Below, piece by piece: positions 22,801-34,800 of a DNA stretch of 64,000 nt. The DNA is from Gymnorhina tibicen (taxonomy: Eukaryota > Chordata > Aves > Passeriformes > Artamidae): NCBI GenBank assembly GCA_013399875.1, contig VXAZ01005694.1:1535331-1599330 (forward strand). The letters are read 5' to 3'. The stretch's first letter is position 1; the number at the start of each line of letters is the position of its first letter. The translations under genes were made by a program, and so were the position numbers. The notes under the pieces are model-generated. The model had not been told where the DNA came from, did no database searches, and saw only the letters and a program-made list of their open reading frames with translations.

Positions 22801-25800
22801 GCTAGGTTTCTTCATCCCAAACTCAGCCATGATAAAACAGGAAGCCTGCAGGTGCCTAGGCTCCCAGCTGCCAGGCAGTCTGTAGCACAAACCTCTCCTT
22901 CCAAACTTGGCTCCAACCACCAGCAGAAAGACCCTCTCTTTCCTGAGAAAGGCTAGGGTGTCTCTCGGGCATCTCTCTGGGTTTTGACAATTTAAGAGCC
23001 TTATTAGCTGGTGGTATCAACCCTGATACTGCAAAATCTCTTTACCATTTCTTATCTGAGTCTCGTGGATAAGCAAGTTTTCTTCTGCCTTCTCCCTACC
23101 AAAAAAGAAAGAGAAGGAGTGATACAATAAGTACATTACCTCACATCACCGAAATGCAGTTGTTTCTGAGGAGAAGAATAGGGAACACTGCAATTATCCA
23201 ATGCAGAGCAAAACCATGAAAAGAACACTGCAGAACATACCTTTGAGATACATTTTCACATATATATTTATCATAGCTTTGTAAAGTTTTTATAAGTGAA
23301 GGGTGCAGGCTGAAGTTTGGCAAGTACAGTATTTCAGTTCTTATGGGAAGCATCCCAAAATCTATATGGACTCAAGTGGCCAGGACTTCTGGCTTCAAGC
23401 CACACAATGAAAGTATTCTTAATCAGGAGCAAATTCCCTAGCACTCCATGGTGGAACTGCATTTGAAGTGAGGTGGTTGGAAGAGTGATGCCCACTGTTT
23501 TACCAACTTCCAGCTCAGTCAGAATTTGCTTTGGAGAGTGATCAAAGCATCCACCAAGTCTGAGCTTGCTTCACTTCTGAGCTGCATTGAAGTTACGGCT
23601 GCATGGTATACACATACTTATTGGGGGAACCCCAGAAATACATTATACTTCCCTCTGGGAATGTGTGTATTTTATGTCTGTTGCAGGAAGAACCTTTCCA
23701 TACCTCAGCAAATTTTCCTCCAGTAGTTTTTTCCGCTTTGGAGGTCGCCCTCGTCTCTTGCCTGTTTTCCCAGGAACATTTGGGGTGTTCGTCTGCCCCC
23801 CACATCCCCTGAAAAATGGCAAAACCACCATGAAATATCTGCCGAGCAAGGGAACCGAGGCTGGCGGGATGGGAGAAGGGCACGGAAATCGGAACAGCTG
23901 CTAGGAACCCAACCAAAGGAGGGATTAAATCAGAGCAGCAGCAGGACGGGGAGGGGAGAGGAGGGATTCCCACTGGCTGGGAGCCTGCTCTGGGAGCCGC
24001 CGGCACGGCACGGCACGGCACGGCACGGTGCGGGGCAGACAGGCAGGAATGCGGTGGGGCAGGCAGCATCGCTCCCACAGCAGGCTCTCCCGGTGCCACA
24101 AAGGCTGCAGGCTGCCTGCGACACAAAGCGCGGCGCGGGGCAGCTCCCAGTCTGCTTGGCAACTCCGGTCCCGCCCGCGCTGCTGCCCCTCTCCGGGCCC
24201 CCCTGCCCGCTCCCCCCGGCACAACAGCAGTCAGGCGGAGCCCCCTCCAGCCGGGCTGGCTGGGCCGTGCCCCCCTCGCCCCTGCACCCAGACGCGGGGA
24301 GGGGGATGCGTGGGGGGCTGTTACCTGTCTGGAGCCAGCTCTCCGTTGGTTTTCCCCTGCACCGGGTCCTCCTTGTACATCCGCGTGCCGTAGAAGTACC
24401 AGTACAGGGCACCGCTGCTGTCCTCGCCCAGCGGCTCCACGCGGAGGCTGTCGGCGTCCAAGCCCTGCGCCCACCGGGAGCCCCCCGCCAGACGGTGACA
24501 AGTTGAAAAGCGGCCACATTGTCACACAAAACATGATGACACCCCTCCGTAAACACCTCCCTCCCTCCCTCCCTCTCTCCCTCCTTCCCTCCCACCATGC
24601 CACAGCAGCAGTACAGCTGCTCCTCCCGGCCGAGCTGGGAAAATGTTACTCCAGGGGGAAGGCGACGTTCGCTCTCTGTCCAGGGAGGGATTTAGATTGG
24701 CATCTCTAATTTGAATGGCCTCTCTCGTTTTAACATTTCATCTCTGGTGCTCCTGACAGGGAAGGTCTAATTAGTGCTGGCGACAGTCACGCACAGCCCT
24801 GAGAAGCTCCCTCCNCCCATCCTTTCATCTCACAGCATCCCTCAGCAAGGCAGCAGTCTCGGCTCTCACAGCCCTGCCATTACCATTAAAGCATCTCCAA
24901 ATTCACTCTTTGTGGAAGGAGCAGCCGGTGAGGCCAATTTACTTAGCGACTCCCGTGTTATGAATACATCCACACAGGACAAGGGCCCAAGTCCTGAGCG
25001 AGCCAGTGCAAGGCAGAGGAGGGGAAAGGGAACTGCTGACCCACTGTGACCCCTTCTCGTCCCAGGAAGATTCTGATCTGGCCCAGCTCCTGTGGCCACA
25101 GAGTTTCCCTCATCCCTGCTGCCCAAAGCACCTTGAGGAGGTCAAAGACATCATCTGCATCGAGGCGGTAGTCACAGAGGCGGTGCAGGATCTCCACCCG
25201 CGTGCGCAGCGGCAGCTCCTGGAAAGTGGACTCCCGCAAAGGGTTGGGCTTCCCTTCCTCCAGCTCCCAGCGGTAGTTGATGATGTCCTCCAGGTAGCTG
25301 TGAAACGTCTGGGATCTAACCAAGGAAGAAAGAGTCACACACGCTTACTGTAGTTTGCCGTGTCCAGAAACACCTGGTGCGCCAAGCAACTCCAACAAAC
25401 ACGCCACAGAGACAGATAGCACCTGAAGGAAAGCTGGAGCTGCACCCAACCACAGCTGACATCATTCACATTCCCAAAACACAGCAATCTCATTGCAACA
25501 CCACGGGATTTCATGCTATATGCAGACAGCTTTCTATACACATACTTTCTAAGCTGAAAGAATGAGCCAAACATGGTAGCAACTCATCCCCTTTCTCTCC
25601 CAACGGGCAGTGCCTTGTGCTAGCACCAACAGCCATCCCTTACTAAAATAGGACACAACAAAATTTATGAGTCTGGTCCCCTTCCAACTCTTCCCATTTG
25701 ATGTGGAGACCATTTTCTTCAGATTTCCCTTTGCCCCTCACATCTGTCATTGCCAAGCCCTGCTCCCCTCTACTTCTAAAGAAGTTTTCCATGCCCTGGT

Positions 25801-28800
25801 TCAGTGCCTTGAGACTTTGCATAGCTGATCACTTCCTCCCCACTTTGCTGCTGTACGCTTCCCACACTCCTGTTGTGGTCCCCAGTCTCCTCTCCCTCCA
25901 TCCCCAAAGGTGCTGCCACTTTCTGCCTGTTCCTCCACCGGTGGCTCTGGCGGGACATCAGCACAGCCCATCTCACACGCGTGGCCTGGACCCTGCCACA
26001 CAGCAAGGCTCATCCCCAACAGGAGTGCACCTCCCAAAATGGAGTCAGGACAGAGGAGTCCCTGCTCTGTACTCTCCCAGATGATCAAGCTGAACACTCG
26101 AGCTCCTCATAAACATTACTACTAAAATGATCCTTCTCATTTTCTAGCTGGGTCACATTAAGTCCTACTTTCACTGCCAGCAGTTCATCACATAACCCAA
26201 GGAAGCAGATATTTGTTACCCTCATCTAGCACTGAGAGTGAATGTCCCCATCTGCCATGTATAAGACTACTGACACGTATAAGACCACCTTTAGCTTAAG
26301 GCTAAAAGAACTCCTGTCTATATTTCAATGAGACTTAAGCCTTCATTCTGAATGCACAGAATCTCAGGGGAGGGAATGAAAAAGGGCTGGGGAGGCCGTG
26401 TGTCCCTAAATATAAAACTTTCTGAAGATCTGTCCATATGACTTTTGAGTCCTGAGACTTGCCAGGCTCGCTCAGCCTGCTCGAGCCGTGTACTCTGAGC
26501 ACAGCAAAAGGGGACCCCCCCATGCCCCAGCCATTCTTGCACACACGGGAAGTCCATATGCCAGCAAGAACACCACTGGGTACACATTCCCACCAGCTCT
26601 CAAAAAGGCAGCTCCACTTGATAGGTTTTTGGCACAAGCAGATTACTCTATATGATTAATGGAACGGCGCCAGCACTACAGAATTGCATTTCCCTGAGAA
26701 ATCGCTAACTTCTACAAAAGCTATTATATTTTAACAAAGAGGTAGAGGAGTGTGATCCAGCTGAAGAAAGATCATTAAAAGTCAACAAGGAGTTAGCTAT
26801 TAGACAGGGGTCTTCACACATTTGGTAAAGGCTGGACTTCTTTGCAAGGACCATGACTGGACAGTGACTGTGAGAATGAAGGAACAGATGCCTCAAGCCG
26901 TGTCCACCTGGCAGCGTTTCCCTTCCTCCTCGAGCAGAGAGAAGTTGATGCTCCCACCCTGCAGATCACTCCTCACCAGCCTGCTTCTTTCTGACGTCAA
27001 ACGCAAGCTGACCTCCCAGAGATATCTCCCCTCGCCACACGACTGTTACCAGCCCTCTGGTTGTATTTAACAACAGATGCTTGAGTGTACCCGGACCTAG
27101 TGCCCCCTGCAACCTGGAGTTTGCTCCTTTCTGCACGACACAAGCAAAGCATCAGTGCTCTCCCCAAGTATCGCTGTTTCACCCCCGCTAATATCAGCAA
27201 TCAGACAAATGTAACCGGGAACAGTCCCCTACGCTGACAAAGTTCAGTCAGAAAGGGAGGGCCGACTTTTATGAACTGCCTCAGAACTGCCTCAAGTAGT
27301 AATTTTAGGGTGAAAACTACAGCAAATATCCTTTTTTAAAGTGAGATATTCAGTACACAGTACACCCACCTGAAGTAGCTGTGTATTCCTGCAGTGTCTT
27401 TCTCCAATACCTCAAGACCTAACTTCCAGCAAGTCCTTTTGATTTGGGAAAGAGGGCAATAACAGATTCCCTTTACAGACTTTTTAAGGGCGCTATTTGA
27501 TCACACACCTTAAATGTCAGATATTTACAGAAGCCATTAGATTAAAACAAAAAAGAAAAAAAAAAAGGAAGAAAGGCAGCTTTGATTGTCTTCCAGAACA
27601 GAAATAGTGACGAGAACATCTTTTCCTGAAAGCAGGAAAGCATTGCTTGTATTTGGATGCTCAGTCCAGAAACAGAAGGGAAATGACTGCAAGCTCCCAG
27701 ACAGCATTTGAGTTTCAGCCCCCCAAGTTCAGTTCTTCAACTCTGTCAGAGCTCAAGGCAGAAGATCATTTCATCAAATCTGATACAGAGGTTCTGGCTA
27801 TTTCCAAAAAAATTGACTGAAAAAGCAGTTTCCCTAGGATCCTGAATAACCAGTGGATGAAAAGGATTGCCAGGAAGAAACCACAAAAGTAAAAGGGTTC
27901 TATCTGCTCCCATTTTTTTCCTACCTAAAAAAAAAAAGGAAGGCATGGATCAGACAGATACTTTTACCACTTGCATGAGTTCACTTATCTTGCTCTATCA
28001 TTTTGGCTCCTCTCAAAGAAAACTGATCCAGGAAGCCGTTTAATTCCAGAAGATCATTTGAAATCTTTGCCTATGTAGCTCCCTTTTCCCCCTAGGGACT
28101 GGCTCTGTTGATTTAACCGATTTGGTTTTAGTTTGACTTTCACATAAGTGGCTAACACTAGAAATTTCCGCCATCCACCCGGTGTTCAATGCATTACAAG
28201 CTCTGTTCTTAAGAGTACTTTTCAGTTCCTACCCCCATCAATTTTCAAAGACAGCTACTGTGCATTTGTCGCTTTGAATAAGGATAGAAATGAGAACCAG
28301 AGATGGGAAACAGATGTCTCAAGGCATTCCCAATCACTCTCAATCTTACCCAATTTATATTTTCCCTCTTAATGGGAACCGACCTCTTTTCTCCAGACAA
28401 ATGTAGGGTGCTCGTCTTCACCCTGTCTGCCACATCTACACTTAGTTTCACTTATCCCATCTCTATTATATTTCCCTTTGAAAAAGTTTCTGAAACAGCT
28501 CCCTTGGTTTGGAGAAGAAAACCTGCAGGGAGCACAGCAATCTATGAGAACCCTGCCCTTGGGGTTCTTCCCTGTGCAAAGCAGAAATGCCCAGGAATAA
28601 CTGTTTAGAATTACCCACAAAATTCAAACCCAAGAATCAGAGAGGCTGGATCCAGGAATGGAATGAGCTGGATACAGTCTGTTAAATACCCTTTTTTCAA
28701 GCTCAGTAGTAGGACAGCAATACACTTGCAAGTCCTACAGAGTCTCTGCTGCAGCTGAGAACCTCCAAAAACTCTTTTGTCAGTGGGAAGAAGGCAGGAA

Positions 28801-31800
28801 GGAAATCACTGAGCTGAGGAGACAGATGTATCTCTTCTCCAGAGGTTCTCAGCACCACTGAGAAAAACACGTGACCAGTGGAGGCAGTGTTAGGTCAGTC
28901 GTGTCCTTTTCTCTACAAAGTGGAGCATTCCCACAGAGGTTGAACTGGTTGGGCACATTCTGTCTCAGGGCATGTGTCCAAAGGAAAACCAACCCTCCTC
29001 CGAAAGTAAACTGGGAGTCCTAGAAACAATTTACGAGAGAAGTGTGAGACCACGGGCCACGGCTCTCACCGCATCTCAACCACTTCCTGATGTACAGCAC
29101 CAGCAGCTTCCACACAGCTCATTAACCAAGGACAAGTACTACAGACATCAACTGTAACAGATCAGAAAAAGTACCTCAAAGAACTCTGCAACTGCAGAAC
29201 TTCTCCCATGCCAACTTGACCACTAATATTTCATAAAACTGAGATAAAGTTACCCTCACTTGTCAGAACATCCCTTGCTTTGCAGTTGCCCCCTGATGTG
29301 AGAAGCAATTTGGATAGTTGTAGTGGGGCAGTGGTGGAATGGTTCATGCATATCTATGTGGTACATCCCACATGGATGCAGATGATTTTTCGAGAGCCCA
29401 GTGCAATTCTCAATCTTCTCCCTGGCTACGCTCTGAAACCACAGGGTTGTTGTCAGAGGTCCCTATCTCTTTTTTGCGAAGATTAGAAAGGAGGTCAAAG
29501 CTGAATTGCAACTGTGGTTGGAAGTTTTAATCGTATGTTGCATATGCAAAAGGAAATCTGGGGCACGGGGAAGGACACGACCCAGCACATCCGTGTCGAA
29601 GGGGAGGAATAGCATCAGACAATCCACAAGAGCACCACTGAGGCTGCAGCTCAAGTTGCCTGTGATCTTTAGTAGCAGCTGCAAAAAAAGCAGGGCATAA
29701 AGAAGATGGAGCAAGTTGAGGGAGGGGCTCCTCTCCACCATGGGTATCAGCGCCCAGAACAGCCAGAGAAATGATACACCCCTGACAGCTCAGCGCCGCA
29801 GCCCGGCCATCTGCTGCCCGGCTGCCTCCCAAAGAGGGAGGTTTCTCTGTGCTCCAGGAGAGGGGAGCTGAGGACTCCTCCCCCCGGCCTGGCGATCCCA
29901 GTGTTTTCCCCTGCTCAGAGGAGAGGCACCCTTCCCATCACCCGGGCTTTTAACGCGTGGGGTCATGCTCTGCTGTCAGAAAAAGGAGCTTGGCCACTGC
30001 GCTCGTCACCGTGCCCGGCTTCCTACAGGGGCTCCTTTGGAGACCTCAGGAAGAGAGGGCGAGAATTTCACAGAGTTGACAGGATATATGGAAAAGTTTG
30101 GCTGGAGCTTCCGGTGTGCACGCTTGGGAAGGAACAGCTGCACCTACAGACCCCAGCCCCACGGGGACCCTGTAGGAGCAAACTCAACGTGAAATTCCCT
30201 CCGAGCAAATTGGGGCTGGAATTGTGAGTACAGACACACATGCTTATTTTTTTTTATCCTCATGCCCAAAGGAAGCGGAGTCACTTGTGCTTTTAGTTTT
30301 AAAGACTCCAAAGTAAATCAAATCTTGGCTGGAAAACTGTAAACAAAATCAAGCCAAACAAACAAAAGCTAAACCAAACACTGATTCAGTGAGAGAGTTC
30401 CCGTGTCAATCTGCGCTTCCCGCAGGCAGCGTGCCATGGCCCAAGTGTGGAATTACTGTCACAGCACATTGCCCTATCTGCCCTACTGCTGCCAGTTTTT
30501 TTACAAGCCCTCCCCCCACACATCTCTTAAAAAAAAAAAACCTAAAACCCACCCCTCACAAAATCTCTGGTCGTATGGGAGTAAATTTTGGATTAAAGGA
30601 AACATTAGGGTAAGGAGTCGAAATACCGGAGACAAAAATTTACCAACGACGCTTGGACACTGCTGGCACACACGAATAAGCCTTCCGAAAGTTTAGATGC
30701 CAAATAATTGCCTGGACCCACTAGCTAGAATATCTATCATGTTGACAGTGTTTTAAGTCTCTTGTTTCATTTAATTTACAAAATGCAATGGAAGAGTAAA
30801 TACTGGCATGCTCTTGAGCTAAACTTCTGGGGAAAAGGCAAGCCTGACCTGCGTCTAATCCCAGACAGTATATTGTTCTTGAGATTAAAACCAAGAACCC
30901 TGACAAAACCAGAGCATGACAGAGAGCAGGAACAACAACAGACCTCTTCCAACTCCTGGCCAAGAGTTGTATGCAGGAGGAACATGGAAAACAAGACTGG
31001 GAGAGCTTGGCCTTTCTACCAAAGACCATTTAAACATAAATGTAATTACTCTTACAGTTCCTATTACAGAGTTGGCCAGTAAGGAAAATAATAGAGGTGA
31101 TACTTCTGTCTGGCAAAGGCTTTAAAAGCTGAAAAAGACTCGGATACATTCAACCATCCAGTACAAGTGTTGCTTTTAGGAGGTTCTCAGTACTAAATGA
31201 AAATAGACTTCTTGGGCATCTAATTCACAGCACACAAGAGAACTGGCTTTGCCTCTGTGATCCCTCTAGTTAAAACAAACAACAACAGAAATCTAGGTCT
31301 TATCAGAACAGATGTTTTATAATGGAATTAATTTTATGGACTGAAGATATTTCACCTTATGGGCTGGCACCTTTTAAGTTCTGAATTGGCAAAAAGGCAC
31401 CAGCTTGGTGTTGGGAGTCACTCAGGTGTTAATGAGAGCATTAACTGACAGATGGCATTCAAGATATTTCTCGACTCTCCAATGAAGACAGCTTCTTTGC
31501 TACAGCAGAGATCAGGAAAGCTTAATTCTTAACAAGCATACAATGCTTTGGCACAAAGGCAAGCCCTCTAGAAGGTAATGGGAAGGATTCAGGGTTTGCT
31601 GGGATGACCTCAGTCAAACATCATTAACAGGGTCAGGAGAAGCAAAGCCTATTTCAGAAGAAAAAAAAAATAATGTAAGGGCCCCCATGATCAATCTATC
31701 GTGGCTTGTCAGAAGGAGAAAGCTTAGGCTGACCTTAGAAGCAATATGAGTTACTACTACCAGCCTGACCTTGAGCTCTCACGTAACAATGGAGACCTTT

Positions 31801-34800
31801 TTTTTACTGTATTAATGAGCTTTCTTATCTGAGGTGGGGGAGGCAGCTTTATGGACCAGCTTGTACTTCACCTCCGATTTACCCTACCGAGAAACTAAGT
31901 CAAGTATGATGCAGGGGGAAAAAGACACTCCCCCATCCTTCAGGGGGAGAAGAGGGTTGGAGAGGAGTCCTTCCAAGCCCTGTGTGTGCAGCTGGCTCAG
32001 AAGGCACGCGAGCCAACAGGGAGCACGTACTCCTCAGACCAGCTTGTCATCAGGGTGACCAAACTGCCAGAAGCCCGAGGGCCACGAGCACCCTGGAGGG
32101 TCTCTCCCCACAAGGCTTCATTGCAGCAGAGCAAAAGGACCAAGAAGCTGGAGATGCAGGAATCACGACCTTAGGCTCTAACAGCCACATTTAGCAGTGC
32201 CACTAGCTGCACCACTGATGGGGACAGGCTTCAAAAATTCCAGCCAAGGACAGTGTGGAGGGAGCAGTAACTCCACACCACGCTCGTGACAGACCTCAGC
32301 AAGGCCCAGCCCTGGCAGAGCTCTTGTGATGAAGGAAACAAACACCCAGGTACATCCTGCTTTTCAGGGCCTGTTTTGAATCATGCCTGGAGAAAACCTG
32401 CTGGCCTACTAGTGGCTGTGAACAAAAGGAGGACAGCTGATATTAGTGGACCCTGAATGAGATCACAAAATGGGGGGGAAAAAAATTCAAATTACACTCT
32501 GATCAGACCGCCAGAGTGAAGTTTCTCCTCCTAGAGTTGTAAAGACAGCAGAGACTGCTGGAGCACAAGACCATCACGAGGCATGTACAGATCTGCCTGT
32601 TGTCCCCCACGGCATCCTAGAACCAGTTTTTTGAATGCAGGCATTGCCCAAACCTTGGCAATTCTGTGGCTCACCTGTGTAGCCATCAGGAGCACTGGCA
32701 GTGAAGCGGAAGAGAAAGACATCTGAAGAGTTAAGCAGGTGGATGGCACTGGGCTCTACACACAAGGACGTTTGTCTTCACCATTGCTGAACAAGGAAAT
32801 ACAATCTTTCTACATTAGAACCATTGTTTTGTTTCAAATCAGAAGGACAAAAGATTATCTAGTTAGCAAACGTTAAGTGGCAGCAGCTCTTCCCTAAAAT
32901 AGTCTGGCCTAACTCCTGGATTTGGCAGTCTGAAACACGAGCAACTGGAGGTTTCCACATCCATGAAAGATAGACCCACATCTTCCACAAAAGTAAAGGA
33001 CAGCAGAGTAATTTCAGGACCCTAGCAACTCCTGCTCCCTGCTCCTCATTTGTCCATCCCATAACTCACTTCCAGAACTTAAATGTGGCAGAGACCAGAG
33101 ACCAGCCCAAGAATACGCTGAAGCGATGCCTAGAGAAGACATCAGGGTTCTGGACCTTTCCTCCAACACGGTAACACCACGCTAGGACAGGAGGTTCACC
33201 AGCAGAAGGGCTGCTGTTAAAGAAATTTAATTTACATGGTTGGACGCTGCGGACTTCCCACCCCAACTCCGGAAGAGTTCGTCTTTAGGAGAGGGGAAAA
33301 AAAAACCTCTATGAAAACCCATGGCTGCCAGCAGCTAAGAACACTCCCATTCCTTGTCTTCCTCCATCTTCCCCCGAGTGATCTTCCGTGCAATCAGACC
33401 TGGGGAGGCTGGGAGGGGAGCTGGCAGACCATGCTGTATCCCACAGAGAAGCAGAATAGGAACAGCTATGGAGCGAGGCAGCGTCTCCGGGGAGGCAGGG
33501 AGAATGGAGAGCTGATGTGGGCTGTCTAGTCTAATAAGGGATCACACCACAGGAGCATGTGTTGGCTTGACAGAAGCAAGTGCAGCCACTTAACCTGGGT
33601 ATGACAGCTGAAGTGGGAGCGTTGCTTTGCCACCCCCCAAAAAAAGGGGAGTATGAAGGAAGAGAGGGGAAGGCAGGAGGTCACACCACAGCTGCCCACC
33701 CTTCAGGAACATTCCAGGTCTGCTTGTCCAGATTTTGCACCCCAGCCACAGCCCGAGCAACCGTGGAAGATTCTAGCTTGGGCTACTTAGCACTGCTAGA
33801 CCACACTCAGCAAGTCTTGAACCAGGTGGAGATGCCCTTTTACCTCCCCTGAGCTGGTGTGTGCTGCCTTCCACCCCTTTTCCCTCACACGAAGGGCAGG
33901 AGGCAGCAAGCCCACTCCTCCTAAGGAGGGACTGAAGTAATCTCACGCACCAGTGTGGCAAAAGGGCATGCTCTGATCTCCCCCAGCTGCCTATGGGCCC
34001 ACGCTCCTCCAGTGGTTTGGCTCTTATCTAGCAGCAGCCCTACGAACGACACAGCTGCTGGGGGTGCCTTGTTTGTTATTTTGCTGAGAAAAGGCAGAAA
34101 AGCAGCAGAGATATCAGCACAGATACAGCACCGTCCTGCCCTGGTCTCTTCTGGAAAGGCTCTTTCCTTAGGCTGGCAAATGCCGGGGACAGGCAGGAGT
34201 GCTGAGATAAGTGTCTATTTGATCTTTTTTCCCCCATTTGCCCTGGATTTTTCACTGCTTTATGTTCACAAAACGCCAAGGCAGCTAATCAGTGCTCTGT
34301 GACCCCTGTTAATTGGGCTGTGTGAGAGAAAGGCAGCACTGGCAGGAGAAATCACACATACCTGTTACTTTGAACTGTCCTGTCATATTCCCTCTCCCTG
34401 CTTGCAGGAGCTCCAAGCACCCTTCTGTGAGCCAGGGCTGCTCTATTTTCATCACCATCCCCAGGATCAGCAGGAGGGGCCACAAGTGTTTCGTGCTGTG
34501 GCCCTGCCTCTAACACCTCAAAGTACAGGGAGGCAACAAAGAGGCATATCGTTGTTCCTCCTTCGGTGTGAGAAGGTGAAAGTAATTTTAGGTGAAGGAA
34601 ACACAACCTGAAGGCACTGATGGCCCTTCTTTCACCTGTGCCCAGCTGCTCCTCGCTGCCCTTATCTGCCTCGCTGTTTTCTCCCTCACCCTCCCCACCA
34701 CAATGCCGGGAAGGAGTGAGCAGATGCCCAGCATCCATCTCCCCATCCCAGGAGACCAGCAGCCTACGTGGCCAAGTGAGCCAGGGAAAGAAAGAGGTTG

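Noticed and set aside
24185..24320. Possible G-quadruplex or i-motif in the CpG-rich intron
   Set aside because: The C/G runs are present but loop lengths exceed the usual limit or only three runs are available; too weak to call.
23593..24603. 336-codon minus-strand frame across exons 4-5 and the intron between
   Set aside because: It is open only because of CpG-rich intron sequence. It reads exon 4 in a wrong frame and crosses clear splice sites.
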